From the NCBI GenBank assembly GCA_022414725.1, contig CM039466.1:30790430-30854429 (forward strand): a stretch of DNA of 64,000 nucleotides, read 5' to 3'. How positions within the stretch are numbered: position 1 is the first letter of the stretch; every line of letters starts with the position of its first letter. This document shows, one piece after another, positions 22,711 through 37,945 of this stretch. Source of the DNA: Microglena sp. YARC. Taxonomy: Eukaryota; Chlorophyta; Chlorophyceae; Chlamydomonadales; Chlamydomonadaceae. Below the pieces are notes generated by a model. The model was given only the letters and a program-made list of their open reading frames with translations. It was not told the DNA's origin and made no database searches. Both the position numbers and the translations under genes were made by a program.

Positions 22711-24507
22711 ATTTTACAGTCCAGGGGTAGGCAAACTAGGCTTAAAAGACTTGTCCAAACGTGACAGGAAGGGCTAAAGCATCGACGATCTGAACCCCAA
22801 ACAATTGTTTTACCGACAGAGGCCCTGAGCTCGTGCTACAGTGATAATTTAATTGTACAATATAACTAAATTATTGTCCCATATCCCAGAGCACAAGGAC
22901 AGATCAGCTGTTTCACTGCCACATCCACCACCACCACCTCTACCGCCACCTTTACCACGACCACTACCATGACCACCTCTACCACTACCACCACCACCAA
23001 TGCGAAGTGCTCACCAGTCAGGGTGCTGCTGCTGGTAGTGTGCTTCTTTCATCAGCTCAGCCATCCTTGGTCCAGTTGGGAAATAGCTTTCGTCAGTATC
23101 ATCAGCTGTGCAGTCGTCGTCTAGCTGGGTCAAGCTAATCAGATGACTATTGATGGCACCAGACCAATCCAAGTCTGGAGAGGTAGGGCGTTCCAACAAT
23201 GGTTCAGCATCGCGAATCGCAAAGAACCTCTCATCAGCTGCACATGCCCGCTCATAGGGGTTGGTACTGGTATCACCACTTTGGCACACCTTGTCACCTG
23301 CATGGGGCACAGACATATGAAAGTGTAGGTATTGAGTAAGGTGACAGGCAATAGCATCGATGACAGCAAAGGCCTCACTTCCAACCAATAACATAGCATG
23401 AGAGCAAAGGCCTCACTCCCAACCAATAACATAGCATGGGAGTACCAAGTATCTGTCAGACCCTCATTACTATTCAGCCAGGCCCAGCACAACCTAGTGC
23501 ACCTCTGCTGCTCCACACAATCTGGTGTTCAGAACTCCTAAAAATTCGGTGTATCTCAGTAGCCGGCTCAAGGAGCTTCCCGGAAGCTGTTGCTATTGCT
23601 CGTAGCTGAAAATAAAAGCTATACTCCAACCAATAACATAGCATATGTCAGACCCTCAAACCCACGTAAGGTGCGTAGGTTCATATAACTCCAGAGTTTG
23701 GATGCCCCCCCACAAATACAGTCATCTGTACAGCAGCAAAGTCACCAAAGGCCTCAGACAAAGATTATGATACCTACACACCCTAGGAATTTCAACCAGT
23801 GAAACGCATTCAAGAAGATATATCTGGAGACCCATAATGCATAAAGTGCCCTAATACCTTGCCCCTCAAACGCGTAAAGAAGCTTAACCACACACCCCCA
23901 TGAGGCAAGGAACTTAAGAATGAGTCAACTTATGCAGTTGGGATAAGATAAGCATATGTTTGAATCAATTTCACAGGTTGGTGGTGCAAATTCAGGCATA
24001 CCATTGTGGTGGCTTCATCCAAACTCACCTTTTGCGTTGCGGTGAAATAGCCTTCTTGGGGAGGTAAGATTAATCAGCGATTTGAGTTCCCAAAGAGATA
24101 CAAGTGGCTGGCTGTCATTTTCATTTTCTGTCCTCCCTGAGCAGGTTTGACGGCGCTGCACATTCAGCTCAGCGGCAGCTTCCTTAAATGAGCATTCATC
24201 ACTTAGCTCCTTCAACTGCACAGAAAATAGAGAGAAGGGTTAGCTTCATACTGTTCTGTTGCTGTCATATCCTGTGGCATTGATTGGGTGCTTTGAAGGT
24301 TGGCTTCGTGAGTAGGCAGGCCATAAAGTGGCTGATTTATTGGCTGGTTGGAATTTGGTTGGAATGATGATCTCTGCACTACTATGTTACCTCCCTCCCA
24401 ATTGTACACCTGTACCCCTCTTCTTCACCCCACCCACCAGTCTCCATGGAATCTGTCTCCACCCCCAAACTGCATGTGGGAAGGAATGCGAGATCGATGG
24501 AGGCCAT
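22227..24507 (-). CDS. Unrecognised 231-aa protein, five exons
   Basis: Reconstructed exons (minus strand order): 24507-24391, 24215-24029, 23297-23015, 22363-22321, 22292-22227. All have GT-AG borders and phases that join without a stop, giving 696 bases. The ATG is in a strong context (gcagccATGGcc) and the stop is TGA. The N-terminus 'MASIDLAFLPTCSLGVETD' is followed by a mixed region, a central acidic stretch ('QLDDDCTADDTDESY') and a C-terminus ending 'FFSNICDELEKP'. I recognise no domain, no signal peptide and no membrane segment. The second intron carries a 43-bp tandem duplication near 23363-23445. A larger gene with further exons, or a different splice choice, is possible. The agreement of four successive phases is the main evidence. 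Confidence 0.55.
22413..22635. other. AT-rich intergenic-type sequence within the gene span
   Basis: Lies inside the third intron of the minus-strand gene. It contains TTTATTTATT-type simple sequence at 22500-22525 and no exon candidates. Confidence 0.4.
22636..22790 (+). repeat. (GTCT)n microsatellite joined to a dispersed repeat
   Basis: About 18 tandem GTCT units (22636-22710) run directly into 'ttttacagtccaggggtagg' and a ~60-base element ending 'gacaggaagggct'. The same junction type occurs inverted at 40727-40810 with a (GACT)n tract. Confidence 0.85.
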
Positions 24508-26080
24508 GGCTGCGAGCTTTGGAACTTCCAAACTGGCTAAGCGTTTGGAGTAAACAAATTGAACTCGCTTGCCCACACGCTGCCCACAGGGTCTACATAA
24601 GAGACGAAGGGATAGGCATCGAATTCCCATCACGCTCGAAAATGTAACGACACACAAATTATGCGATTTCAATGAATCCTCTCGCGCGACTGAGTACTGG
24701 TACGCACGCAGCATCGAACAGGCTTGTTCGTCTGGTGGCGTTACAGACAGCCGGCGGGGACTAGATGAAGGATCGTCGAGTAAAACTGTGGCCACCGTGG
24801 CCACTTCCTGACCGGGGATTTTGGGGAGCGGGGAAAACAAAACGCATTGGATGTTATGGCAGTGATGAGTACTATTTTACATACACAGTGGTAAGAAGTA
24901 AGCAAACACTGCACTGCTTCTACCGAACCTAGCATGTGGCGATACCCAGCGCACAGGATAGACAGGGAGCACCGCGGGTTGCCAAATCTACGCTACACCG
25001 ATTCATGTTGGTCTCAGCGACTTGTAGTAACAATGATGGCTGCGTGTGGCTAATTCATATGCGTGGGCATAATTCAAAGCTTCATTGATGCGCACCCCAA
25101 TTGTTGTAAGCTTGACTTTGCTCCACGTGAGGAGAGCACGGAGTTTGTTATCCCCTGCCAATGAAAGCTTCGGCATGATGACGACGTTAAGTGAACTGAA
25201 GCGCGAAGTCCGTCGACTGAGCTACTCCTATTAGGCAGACAGGATAGGGCACGGGCCCTTATCCTGCACGGAATTTGCTCGAGCGGCCTCGATGTTCACA
25301 ATTGTAGTAGACGGGCAGGCGGGAATAACAACGAAGAGTCGCCCCCCGGGCTGCCCGAGCAAAACCCTGATTAATGCGGGCGTATAGCGGGCGGAGGCGA
25401 GAAGGCGAGAAGAAGAAGGCGAGAAGTTGTCGTTCAACAGGATACAAACAGGCGCGCGCTTCAGAATTCCAGCCAGCATTGGCGCAGGGGCGTTCATCGG
25501 GGGGTGGGTCTTCGCGGCCATTGGGGCTGCTCTTCGGAAGCAGACACTGCTCAGTCCGCTGCTCAGTCTTGAGACCCTCTGCCAATGGTAGTAATAGTTC
25601 TAGTCTTAGTCGGTATTAGTCTAGACCTGCCCTGGTATTTACTCCGCTCGGAACACTTAGGTGAATTCTCAACATTCGATGTCAGTTTAGTCAGTGGTTC
25701 TCATGTAGATCACTCGATGTGTCAGACTCCTTATCAATTCCGACGTGCCCTTGCGTGTCCCAGGCCGAACGGCCTGTCCCAAGTCGAATATGGCACAATT
25801 TCCGACGCGCTGATTGCGCAAATGGCATCATTATAATTGGCAGTTCATTGCTTTTCATTTGATGATTCGTTAACGATTCGATGGAAAAACGAATTACTCG
25901 CAACGGAAGTCGGAAATCTGGTCTGTCCCCCAGGGACATGCGATCGTTGGACTGAACAATTCCGGACAGGATAACCGCTGTCGAGGCACGCTGTCGAGCC
26001 ATCGAGGCATTTCCCGAAGACGGCCCATGGCAGTTGTCGACACATGGGCTATAGACACGGTGTAGCACTCACACACGGGT
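24508..26080. other. Intergenic, possibly a promoter region; ORFs unsupported
   Basis: Sequence upstream of the minus-strand gene at 24507. It has balanced base composition and several overlapping 60-125 codon ORFs on both strands (25231-26068), none with a recognisable domain or splice context. I do not call a gene. Confidence 0.4.
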
Positions 26081-27734
<1,654 letters not shown>

Positions 27735-27803
27735 CATGGCATTGCCCCGCCCCATCCATACATCCATAGTGATTCCCCAAGTACACCTACACAGCTATGG
27801 CAA

Positions 27804-27835
<32 letters not shown>

Positions 27836-27971
27836 TACAGCCATGGCAGTGCACCCACCCCCACCCACCCACCCAGCCATATATACCCCCATGGTAGTGC
27901 TCCTAACCACCCATACAGCCATAGCAATACCCCCCCCCCCCACCCATGCAGCCATGGCAGTGCTCCACAAC

Positions 27972-28018
<47 letters not shown>

Positions 28019-29000
28019 GCACACACCACTATGGTAGTACCCCACCCCCACCTATACAACCATGGCAGTGCCCCCCACCCCCACCCACATAGCCATGCCA
28101 ATGCCCACCCATACTGCCACAGCAGTGCCCCCATCTACATGACCCCATGGTAGTAGCCCAAACCCACCCATACAGCCATGGCAATACCCCACCCCCACTC
28201 ATACAGCCATGGCAGTGCCCCCCACCCCACCCACATAGCCATGGCAATGCCCACCCCATACTGCCGCAGCAGTGCCCCCATCTACATATGACCCCATGGT
28301 AGTAGCCCAAACCCACCCATACAGCCATGGCAATACCCCACCCACACCCACACAGCCATGGCAGTGCCCCCCACCCCACCCACATAGCCATGGCAATGCC
28401 CCACCCCACCCATACTGCCACGGCCGTGCCCCCATCCATATATAACCCATGGTAGTAGCCCAAACCCACCCATACAGCCATGGCAGTGCCCCACACGTCC
28501 ACACAGCCATGGTAGTGCCCCCCCCACCCACACCACCATGGTAGTACCCCACCCCACCCCAAAAGCCATTGCAGTGCTCCGCCCCCACCCATACAGCAAC
28601 GGTGGTGCCCCACCCCCACCCACACCACCATGGTAAGTACCCCACACCCACCCATACAGCCATGGAAGTGCACCACCCCCACCCCCACACAGCCATGACA
28701 GTGCCCCAACCACACCCATACAGCCAGGTCAGTGCCCCAAACCTACCCATACAGCCATGGCAGTGCACCACCCACACCCATGCAGCCATGACAGTGCCCC
28801 AACCACACCCATACAGCCAGGTCAGTGCCCCAAACCTACCCATACAGCCATGGCAGTGCACCACCCACACCCATGCAGCCATTTTAGTGTCCCAACCCCA
28901 CCCATACCCCCATGGTAGTGCTCTAAACCCACTCATACAGCCATGGAAGTGCTCCACACACCCCCATGCAGCCATGGTAGCACCCCACCCCCACCCTCAC
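27735..29000. repeat. Minisatellite of CCAYACAGCCATGGCAGTG units
   Basis: Degenerate 30-40-bp units, each with 'catacagccatggcagtgcccc', tandemly repeated about 30 times and interspersed with poly-C (27806-27833, 27970-27989) and (AC)n. The CCATGG core generates repeated ATGs on both strands, hence the spurious Trp/Gly/His ORFs. Confidence 0.9.
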
Positions 29001-29570
29001 CTCCACCAACCCCATGGAAGCTTCACAGCATCCTCTTCACCGTATACATCATCTTCATGATGCGAAGCTGATGCCAGATTCCTCGGCATAGATCCTTGGT
29101 CAGACGTCACAAGGCCAAACCGGCGTAGAGGAAACAGCAGCCCAAGCCAGGTAGCATCTACCACGCCCCCCAAAACGAGTGCCCTCAGAGTTCTTACATT
29201 CGAGCTTTATCGAGCGGTTTAAATGAGAAGCGGAATGTTGCAGCGAGGAGAAAGTTATGAGGGGCTTTGTGTTTCGCGTTTACCAGGTCGGAAGACAATC
29301 AGATGTGAGCGGTCCCAGGCCAAACACCGCTCACATTAGCCTTGAACCGAACTTATCATCCGTATGCGCCCAGGAAAATTCCATATGGCGCATCCGCATA
29401 AGCATTGCGCAAGCGGAAGGCCCCCAAACCTGATCGGCACGGAACAGTCAGTAGATAAGGAAAGGTAACCGATTCCGAGTTGTGTTTTTTGATTGTTCAC
29501 TTGGGCCCACTCCACCTGTTGTGTATTGTCCTCGAGACTTCCCCGATTGCTTCTGACACAACCCGTTTCC
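29001..29570. other. Upstream region of the J-domain gene
   Basis: Complex, non-repetitive sequence with no supported exon. It leads into the TATA-like motif and start codon of the next gene and is probably its promoter and 5' untranslated region. Confidence 0.45.
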
Positions 29571-29573
29571 GTC

Positions 29574-29580
29574 ATATAAA
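29574..29580 (+). promoter_or_regulatory. TATA-like box of the J-domain gene
   Basis: The motif atataaa lies 143 bases upstream of the start codon at 29723 in otherwise GC-balanced sequence. The position fits a TATA box with a 5' untranslated region of roughly 110 bases. This is inference only. Confidence 0.4.
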
Positions 29581-29722
29581 GCACTTTTCCCATCCAGCCT
29601 GATATTGACAAGGGCCAGCACTCACGCGTCTCTTACGAAATCCTGCCATCCCTGCTTCGCTGTGACCTAGCCCCGACTCACGCCGATTTGGCGTACTGCT
29701 TTCTTTCTATCTACTTGTATAG

Positions 29723-32700
29723 ATGGCCTCTGCCGATGCATATAGCGTGTTGGGTCTGGGAACTTCTGCTTCCAAGGAACAGGTGGGTGCGGGTTGGAGG
29801 CAAGTTGCAAGTCTCGACGAGCCTGCGCATGGGGAGTTGGCAGGAAGGATTTTGCTGGGTCAGTGTATTCATATGACGCTGGCGTGCTCTCCATGCGAAG
29901 GCTCGTCCACTTCTACTGTTACGCTACGGGGTTCCCTCTACTTCCACCATACTCAAGCTTAGAAGCATCCCTCTGCATAGCTTTTCTTTTCAGCTACAAT
30001 CAGCAGCTTTTAGGCAGCTCCCCTGGCTTTGCTACCCAGTCAAAATATAGGAGCGTAGCGCGTCTTGAACCTGGCAGAAGCTTATGTCAAGTGCTGATGA
30101 AATCTCTGAGCTTAGACCAGTGGCTAGCTCTGGCAGCTGCCTAGAAGCCGATCCTCGTAGCTGAAAAGAAAAGCTACACCCACTGCCTGACCAAGGTTGA
30201 GCCTTGGGATTTGACAGTGGACTTTCTAAACCACCTCCAGACGCTCTATGCCCATTGCATGGCAATAGGCATCACTATGTGCGGCACAAAACGCATCACT
30301 GTAGTCAATAGCATACCAAATCATCCTAAGCTATGACGAACTGCTTTACTCATCAATATTCTAAACTATTAGACTCCTCCTTCAACATCTATCCCACATC
30401 CTATTTCCATCTATCCCACATCCTATTCCCATATAAATGAATACATAGATAAATAGTACGCCTTATTACAAGGCGTGAGGTTGAGGGTGCCAGCCCGTTT
30501 GCTTGCACAAGGGCAAACCACCATTATTCCCATATACTCAGATGCGCATACAGACACTCGAACACACACGTTTTACACATATTTTCCACAATTTGTACTG
30601 GCAGACAAATCTACATGCCATTCCACCATAAAACCCACTCCTGTCACACATGGGTGGATGGGTGTGTGGGTCTGTAAAATACAATTTCAACTACTATTCT
30701 CATCCTTCAACATCACCCCCCTGGCACTGCAGGTGAAGGAAACCAACCAACCTATCAACCAACCAACCAACATACCAAACCTTCAACATATGTCCCATGG
30801 CACTGCAGGTGAAGGAAGCGTTCAGGAGACTATGTATGGAGTATCACCCAGATAAGTGCACCACGCACCATAAACATGTTGCGGAGGCACGGTTCAAAGA
30901 GATTAAGAATGCGTATGACCACATCCTCCAGGGGCAAGCAGGCTATGCCCCCCCTCCACCTGGCACCCAACCGAACAGCCAGTATGCAAAAGCATACTAC
31001 AGAGCTCATGGCCATGGAACTGGCCCTGTGCCGGTAAGTCTCACCCCCCCCAGCTTCTTCACCCCCACCCCCAAGCTTCCACCCAGGTCCCGACCAACCA
31101 ACAAACCAACAAAACCAACCATCCATCCAACCAACTAACCAACCAACCAACCAACCAACCAACCAACCAACCAACCAACCAACCAACAGAGCTCATGTCC
31201 ATTGAACTGGCCCTGTGCCGGTAACTCCCCCCCCCCCTCCCCCCCCCCCCCCCTCTCCAACCTCGACCCCGACCCCACCCCAACCCACCCTGCCATATCC
31301 CAAGATTCCACTCAGCTCCCATCCAGCCAACTAACCAACCAACCAACAAACAAACCAACTGACCAACCAACCAACCAACAGAGCTCATGGCCATGGAACC
31401 GGCCCTGTGCCAGTAAGTCGCCTCATTCCAAAGAGCAGATATCTCATAACAGACGTGGTCATATTATAAATGCGGTCATATTATTACTGCGATCATATTG
31501 TTAGTGCGATCATTTTATTATTGTGATCATATTATAAGTGCGGTCATAATATTATTGCGATCATATTATTACTGCGCTCATTTGATTGCTGCGATCAAAC
31601 GCAATACTGCAATCATATTATCACTGCAATCAAAAGCAATACTGCAATCGTATTATTACTGCGATCACATTATTGCTGCAATCATATTATTACTGCGATC
31701 ATATTATAACTGCATCCGAGGAGGGGGCAGGAATAAAGTTGGCTGACCGCACGTTCGGAAGTTGTTATTTTGACCCCCGGGGACCCCCCCCCCCCCCCCT
31801 CCCCCTCTTTGAGACCTCATATCTAGACACCCAGACAGTATTCCATAGTGAAAGGGGGGTCCATGAGCATCATCTCGGCAAGGCCTTTCCAACCATACAA
31901 CCAAAATTTATAAATATCAAGTTTGGACAAAGTTATTTAGATTTGAGTATTTTGACAACTTTCTTGGGCGCTCAGCAGTCGTCCGCGCCCTAGGAGGAGA
32001 TCACGAAAATCGACTGAAGGCGTTATTTATCTGTCTTTTAATCTTTATCATCATCATTATCATGGCTTGATCTACTCAACTTGTATTCTGGAGCCTGATG
32101 GTCGGCTCGGGTGGTGTGTGTGTTTTGGGGTGGGGGGGTGGGAGGGAGGGGGGGGGAAGGTGTGGGGGGGTGGGGTGGGGTGGGGGGGCTCGAGTGCTCG
32201 ACCCCAGGCTCGACTGCTTTAGGAACTTCGTACGGTAGGGGACCGGAATTCAGAACGCGTTGCGCGCGCGCCTTTTTCCACCCATCTGCCGCTCGTTCCA
32301 AGCTGGATGCGAAGGTCTGGGTGACGTCCAGCCTGGCGTCCAGCCTGGATGTACCTTCCAGGAGATTCACCAATAACACCCTTGGTGTCACTAACTAACG
32401 ACTTCAGATTTGTACTCCTCTCGTTGAGACCTTCTCAATGGTGTATGTCACGCTTAAAAATTCGCACTGGCAAGAAAGTTACACGAGGTACAAATAAAAT
32501 TGGGAAAACAGTCGGACCCCCCCCCCCCCCCCCCCCCGTATCTCGGCCGCCCGTGGGTGTATCGACATGATTTTTTTGTATCGACTATTGCTCGCGGTTC
32601 TCTATCCATATCGAATGTGCGGTACAAAATCGTTTTCCTTGCCTTCCCCTCGACTGCATCATATTATTAATGCTGTAATTTGTCCGTTATAAAGTGCTGC

Positions 32701-34406
32701 CCATCGCTACATGGTGCACATCTTCATCTTATACAAAGCCAAGTGTTGGCTGCCTCATTAAATAATCCCCGTTTCGACAAATGGCTCGATGGTAGAGCTT
32801 TGAAGGAAGAAGAGTTCCGGCTTCAAATCCCTGCATGTGCGCTTTGGTATTCGCGGTGGCTGTCAATTGCCATGGTAGCTTTGTCCTGGTAAAGTAGCAG
32901 CCCGTTTCCTACCGCCGTAAGATGGGGCTCCCTGAATACCATGCCCCACCAGGCGTTATCATTACAATCCTTAGTGTTGGCTACCTCAGTAAATAGTGCA
33001 CCCGCTACCTACTGCCACAGTTGGTGGTTGGCCCCAGTGCAAGCAAACGGGCTGGCACCTTTAACCTCACGCCTCGAAATAAGGCTTAGTATTTACATAT
33101 GTATTTATTTATTGTGCACCAGCTTCCTACTTTGAGCTGTTGGCACTGCGACCAATGGGGACAAGTCCTAGGCGGTGTTGCAAGCGATGCAGAAAATATG
33201 CGGAGAGTGTTGGCTATCGAAACGACAGGTGGCTTCAGAATTGAGTTACTAAACAGGTAGTTAAGACAGTTGGCTTCGTTGCTTCATGTGGCCGGACAGA
33301 CAGACAGGCGGACAGACAGACAAACAGACAGCAGGGTGACCCTGCGGGGCCCCACCCCCCAGAAGGGGGTCTCCGCCAAAAAACGTGGTGTCCAATTAGG
33401 GCGTCTTTATGTAGTATTTGGGGCCCCCGACCATCTGTTACACTTCACCCCCCTTTCAAAAGAGCGACGTCCAGTGCCGCTGTGTGCACGTCCTGTCCCA
33501 CCCGCCCCTTTTTCAAAAAAAAGGTCTCCCCAGTGCCGCAGCGTGCACATCCTGTCCGACCCGCCCCCTTTTCGAAAGAAGGTCTCCCCAGTTGATAGCG
33601 CCCACGATCACGTGAGGTCCGCCAGATGTGACATATCTAGGGAACGGCAACTTATATTTGTGTTTGAAAAACTAATATTACCTAATATTATGAAAGTGTC
33701 TCAATAATATTAGTTTTTCTAATAAATTCAAAATTCTGGTGAGACGGCTCCTCCGACTAATATTATATAATATGATATATTATTATTGATTCACCAATAT
33801 TATATAACATAGCTGTCCCCTAGACATATCTGTGCTAGGCTGACCAAGCCCGAGACCAATTGTGACCAATGGAGAAAAAGTGGTGTCGAATTAGGGGAAG
33901 TCTCCGTGTGGTATATGTAGCGACCGGCATATCATATGATGTTGACCAAAGGCGACAATGATATCATTTGATATCATTTAACTTGCATCATATGATATTG
34001 TTTATAAATGGCTAATTTAGCCAAGTCAGCCTGCCAGCATCATACTCTATCATATGATATCATATTTCCGTCCCCTAGGTATAAGGGGCCTCCAACCATC
34101 TGTTACATTCAATGCACATTCAATGCACAATCAAGTGACCTGTCCATACTTAATCCAGCGATGTGTTTTCAAAACACATCGCACATGTGTTTTCAAAACA
34201 CATCGCACATGTGTTTTCAAAACACATCGCACATGTGTTTTCTACTTATCGCTTTCTGCCAACAGCCTATGGATGAAAATTGTTTGCAGCCTCTACATTG
34301 TAGTGTTATCTTGTGCACATTTTACGTCACCAGTTAGACACTCGGCAATGTACAAGGGGTCAAGGGTACACCCACCGCAGTGGCCGCACCTACCCAACGC
34401 ACCCAC

Positions 34407-34456
<50 letters not shown>

Positions 34457-37400
34457 AGAAGTCGTGGTCTTGGTGGTGTCATCATCGCGTGCCCACGTGC
34501 CATGGGCGTGCGGAGTGTAACTGATTTGCAACCGACTTTTCGTTCATCCAACTAGCAACTCCCCGCCTAGCAGAATTTTCAAATACCAAAACTGCAGATG
34601 CGCGAAGCTAAGCGCGCGAGCTCATAGCATGTCCACAACTGCCTTCAATACTATGACGGGAAGACATTTAGAATCAGAAGATCCTCTCCTCGGAGGCGAC
34701 CCTCATATGGCTTGGCATGGCGCTCGGAATAATAGTTTTCAGTTCTTCACGGATTATGCGACCATGATGCATGGCAACCTCTCTGATGGCAACGGTCCTA
34801 ATGGACAGGAGGGCCCGCAACACCGCCAGCCAGCGCTCAAAGCGAGCTTGCCAGAGCAAGGAAGACAGGGAAATAGCCAACAAGCGTCGACGTGATGCCC
34901 GCGCTGCCCGATCCGAGGAGCTACGTCATGCTGGTAATCTCGCAAGGAGTCAGGAACGAGCTACCGTGCCTGAGGAGGAACACGAAGCTGCTAACCAATC
35001 CAGGCGCGAAGACTATGCTGCCCAGCCTGAGGAGTTATGCCAGGATCATAATCGAGCCAGGCCATCAGATCGTGTTGCTTTTTTTCTCCGTCTGCGAGTG
35101 TTGCCACCATTCATCTCACTCATGCGCAATTTTGCCATGCCATCGCATCACATTCGTTGTGATTGGCATCCAGTTGCAATTAATTACCTTTGTTCAGATC
35201 GCCATGGCCATTCCGTCCCCCTGGACACTCTCGCGCTTGCCACGCTCATCCCATCTTTGCAAGCTCTTTTCGTTGTATAGAATATGAAGTACGTTGCTGC
35301 GATTTTTGCTGTTCTGAGTTGACCGAGTATCGACTGGGGCACTGTACGAGAAGACGAAGCTGAAGGTTTGTAGCCATGCAATTGCACCGGTCCGGTGTTA
35401 TTGGGGCGATCGGAATTTGAGCGTTCGCAATGTTGGTAGGTTCGAAGCACAGCGGCTCCCTCTTTCTGCACGATTGAATCCCACAGGGTGAAGTGAAGGG
35501 TACGAGGTAGGGAGAAGAAGATTGTGTGTGCGTGTTGGTGGTTGGGGGAAGGGAGGGTGGTGGTGGGTAAGGTGAGAGAAAGAGAGTGCGTGTGGATGGG
35601 GTGGGGTAAGGGGTAGGGAGAGGTCAGGATGGGGGGGAGGGGGGGATGGTATGTGTGTATGACAGGGTGGGAGGCCACACCTGAAGCAAAAGGGGAATAG
35701 GTAGGGAGAACAGGTGTGTGTATGTGGGGGGGGGGGGGGGGGGGGGGGGGAGGCAGGGGAGCGTCGAGCAAGGGCTGAGATGGCTGATTTCTTGACTGTG
35801 TGTATGGGAGAGGGGGGGGGGGGGGGGGGGGGGGGGGCATACAAGGGCGTTACCCGTTATGTATTGGTGAACTGGTACCCTACGTATGCAGACAACACTA
35901 CCAAGCGTTATTGATACGGGCACCTTAGGCACATAGCTGCTTTGTTCATTCTGCTTGTTGCACTGCCTTATCTTGCTTGCAACCTGCTATCTAAATATAC
36001 ATAAATCTTGTACGCAGTGTGGCGGCCCTTGGGGAGGCTATGCAACAGAGTTAGATTTCTACAGGTCCATGCTACACCGAGGACGCAACAACCCATTCGC
36101 TCTCATCATGATTGGCCTCGCGACTATCCCATTCATCTCGGCTGCCACTTCAGTATTGACAGGGTGAGTCTAGTAACCCACTTTTTTCTGACAACGCGTC
36201 ATTAGTAAGGGATAAGGGTGAGTCTAGTAACCCACTTTTTTCCGATGACGCGTCATTAGTAAGGGAATAGGGTGAGTCTAGTAACCCACTTTTTTCCGAT
36301 GACGCGTCATTAGTAAGGGAATAGGGTGAGTCTCTTGTTTTGTAGGATGGAGCAGGGCAGGGCAATGCACAGGACCATAGCTTTTCTTTTCAGCTACAAG
36401 CAGCTGCTTTTAGGCAGATCCCTGTGCTCTCTCCTCATCCAAACCTGCACCTGGAAGCTGTTACCTTCAGATTTCCAGTGCTCGTGGAATCTTCGGGGTT
36501 GGCCCAATGGCAGCCTCAGGGAGCTGCCTAAAAGCTGATGCTGGTGGTTGAAAATAAAATCATTGTGCGGGACCCTATTGCCAGCCAAGCTCCACTGGAA
36601 TGGGTTTGGCGCTTCCCACTGAACCCCCTGGGCTCTGCTCTTCGCGCTCCACTATGCGATGGCTACGCAACAATCCTGGAATCATGCTTGAGTAGACCAA
36701 GTAGCTACTCAACCTGGCCTACAGAAATATGAAGTAAACAAGACCTAGGCGTGTCGCAAGCGGCGCAGAAATTGGCGGAGAGTGGGTTGGAAATTGGCGA
36801 GGATTGAGCTGTCTGAGGTTTGGAAGGGTGGATAGTGGGTTAACAAGACCCAGGGTTGGAACATTACAGACAAACAAAAACTTAGAAGAAGCGGTGACCC
36901 TGGGGACTCCCGCCCACCAGAAGGGGGAGCTCCGCCAAAAACACTGACAGGATCATGGAGCAATATCACCCAAGGCATGGATGACTAATAATTTCTCACA
37001 ATCTCTCAAATTTGTAGGAACACTGGCTGGATTTTGAAGTTCAGGCGTGAGGGCATCCACATGTTTGGCAATCGATACAAGGTGAGTGAAGAGAAATATA
37101 TAAATACATGCATCATGTCATCATATGCGATTGTTACACCGGCAATCGATACAAGGTGTGTGAAGAGAAACGCATACAGTCATATGTTTAAACTGTTGGT
37201 CCCTTCCAACCCTTTCCCTTCCACTATGATTGTTAACCATGACTCATATTTAGGGAACGGCAATATTATATCATATGGTATCATGTCATCATATGCGGTC
37301 GATACATCGGCAATCGATACAAGGTGAGTGAAGAGAAATATATCAACAGGCACATCCACATGTTGGGCAATCGATACAAGTTGTGTGAAGAGAAATATAT

Positions 37401-37900
37401 AAAGAGACACATCCACATGTTGGGCAATCCATACAAGGTGTGTGAAAAGAAATATATAAATATACACATCCAATTTTTGGGAAATCAATATAAGGTTTGT
37501 GAAAAGAAATATATAAATAGACACATCCACATGTTGGGCAATCCATACAAGGTGTGTGAAGAGAAATATATAAATAGGCACATCCACATGTTGGGCAATC
37601 CATACAAGGTGTGTGAAGAGAAACGCATACGGTCATCCGTTTAAACTGTTGGTCCCTTCCCACCCTTTTCCTTCCACTATGATTGTTAACCCTGACTCAA
37701 TAGTATGGGAACGAAACGACAGCATATTTATCATATGATATCATATGATGCCGGTAATCTGGCTAGGCTAGCATTACCATTTATATACATTTGCATATGA
37801 ATGATATGAAATAAAGTGGATGATCTTATATTTTCTTTAGTCAACCTCTTATGATATGCCGGTCCCCACTTATATTAAGGGCTAGGCGCAAAGCCCCCCC

Positions 37901-37945
<45 letters not shown>

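Noticed and set aside
25231..25619. Overlapping ORFs on both strands that look complex in composition
   Set aside because: No domain, no splice signals and no frame clearly favoured; left as intergenic.
27829..28975. Trp/Gly/His-rich ORFs up to 258 codons
   Set aside because: They follow the CCATGG minisatellite in any frame and have no non-repetitive part.
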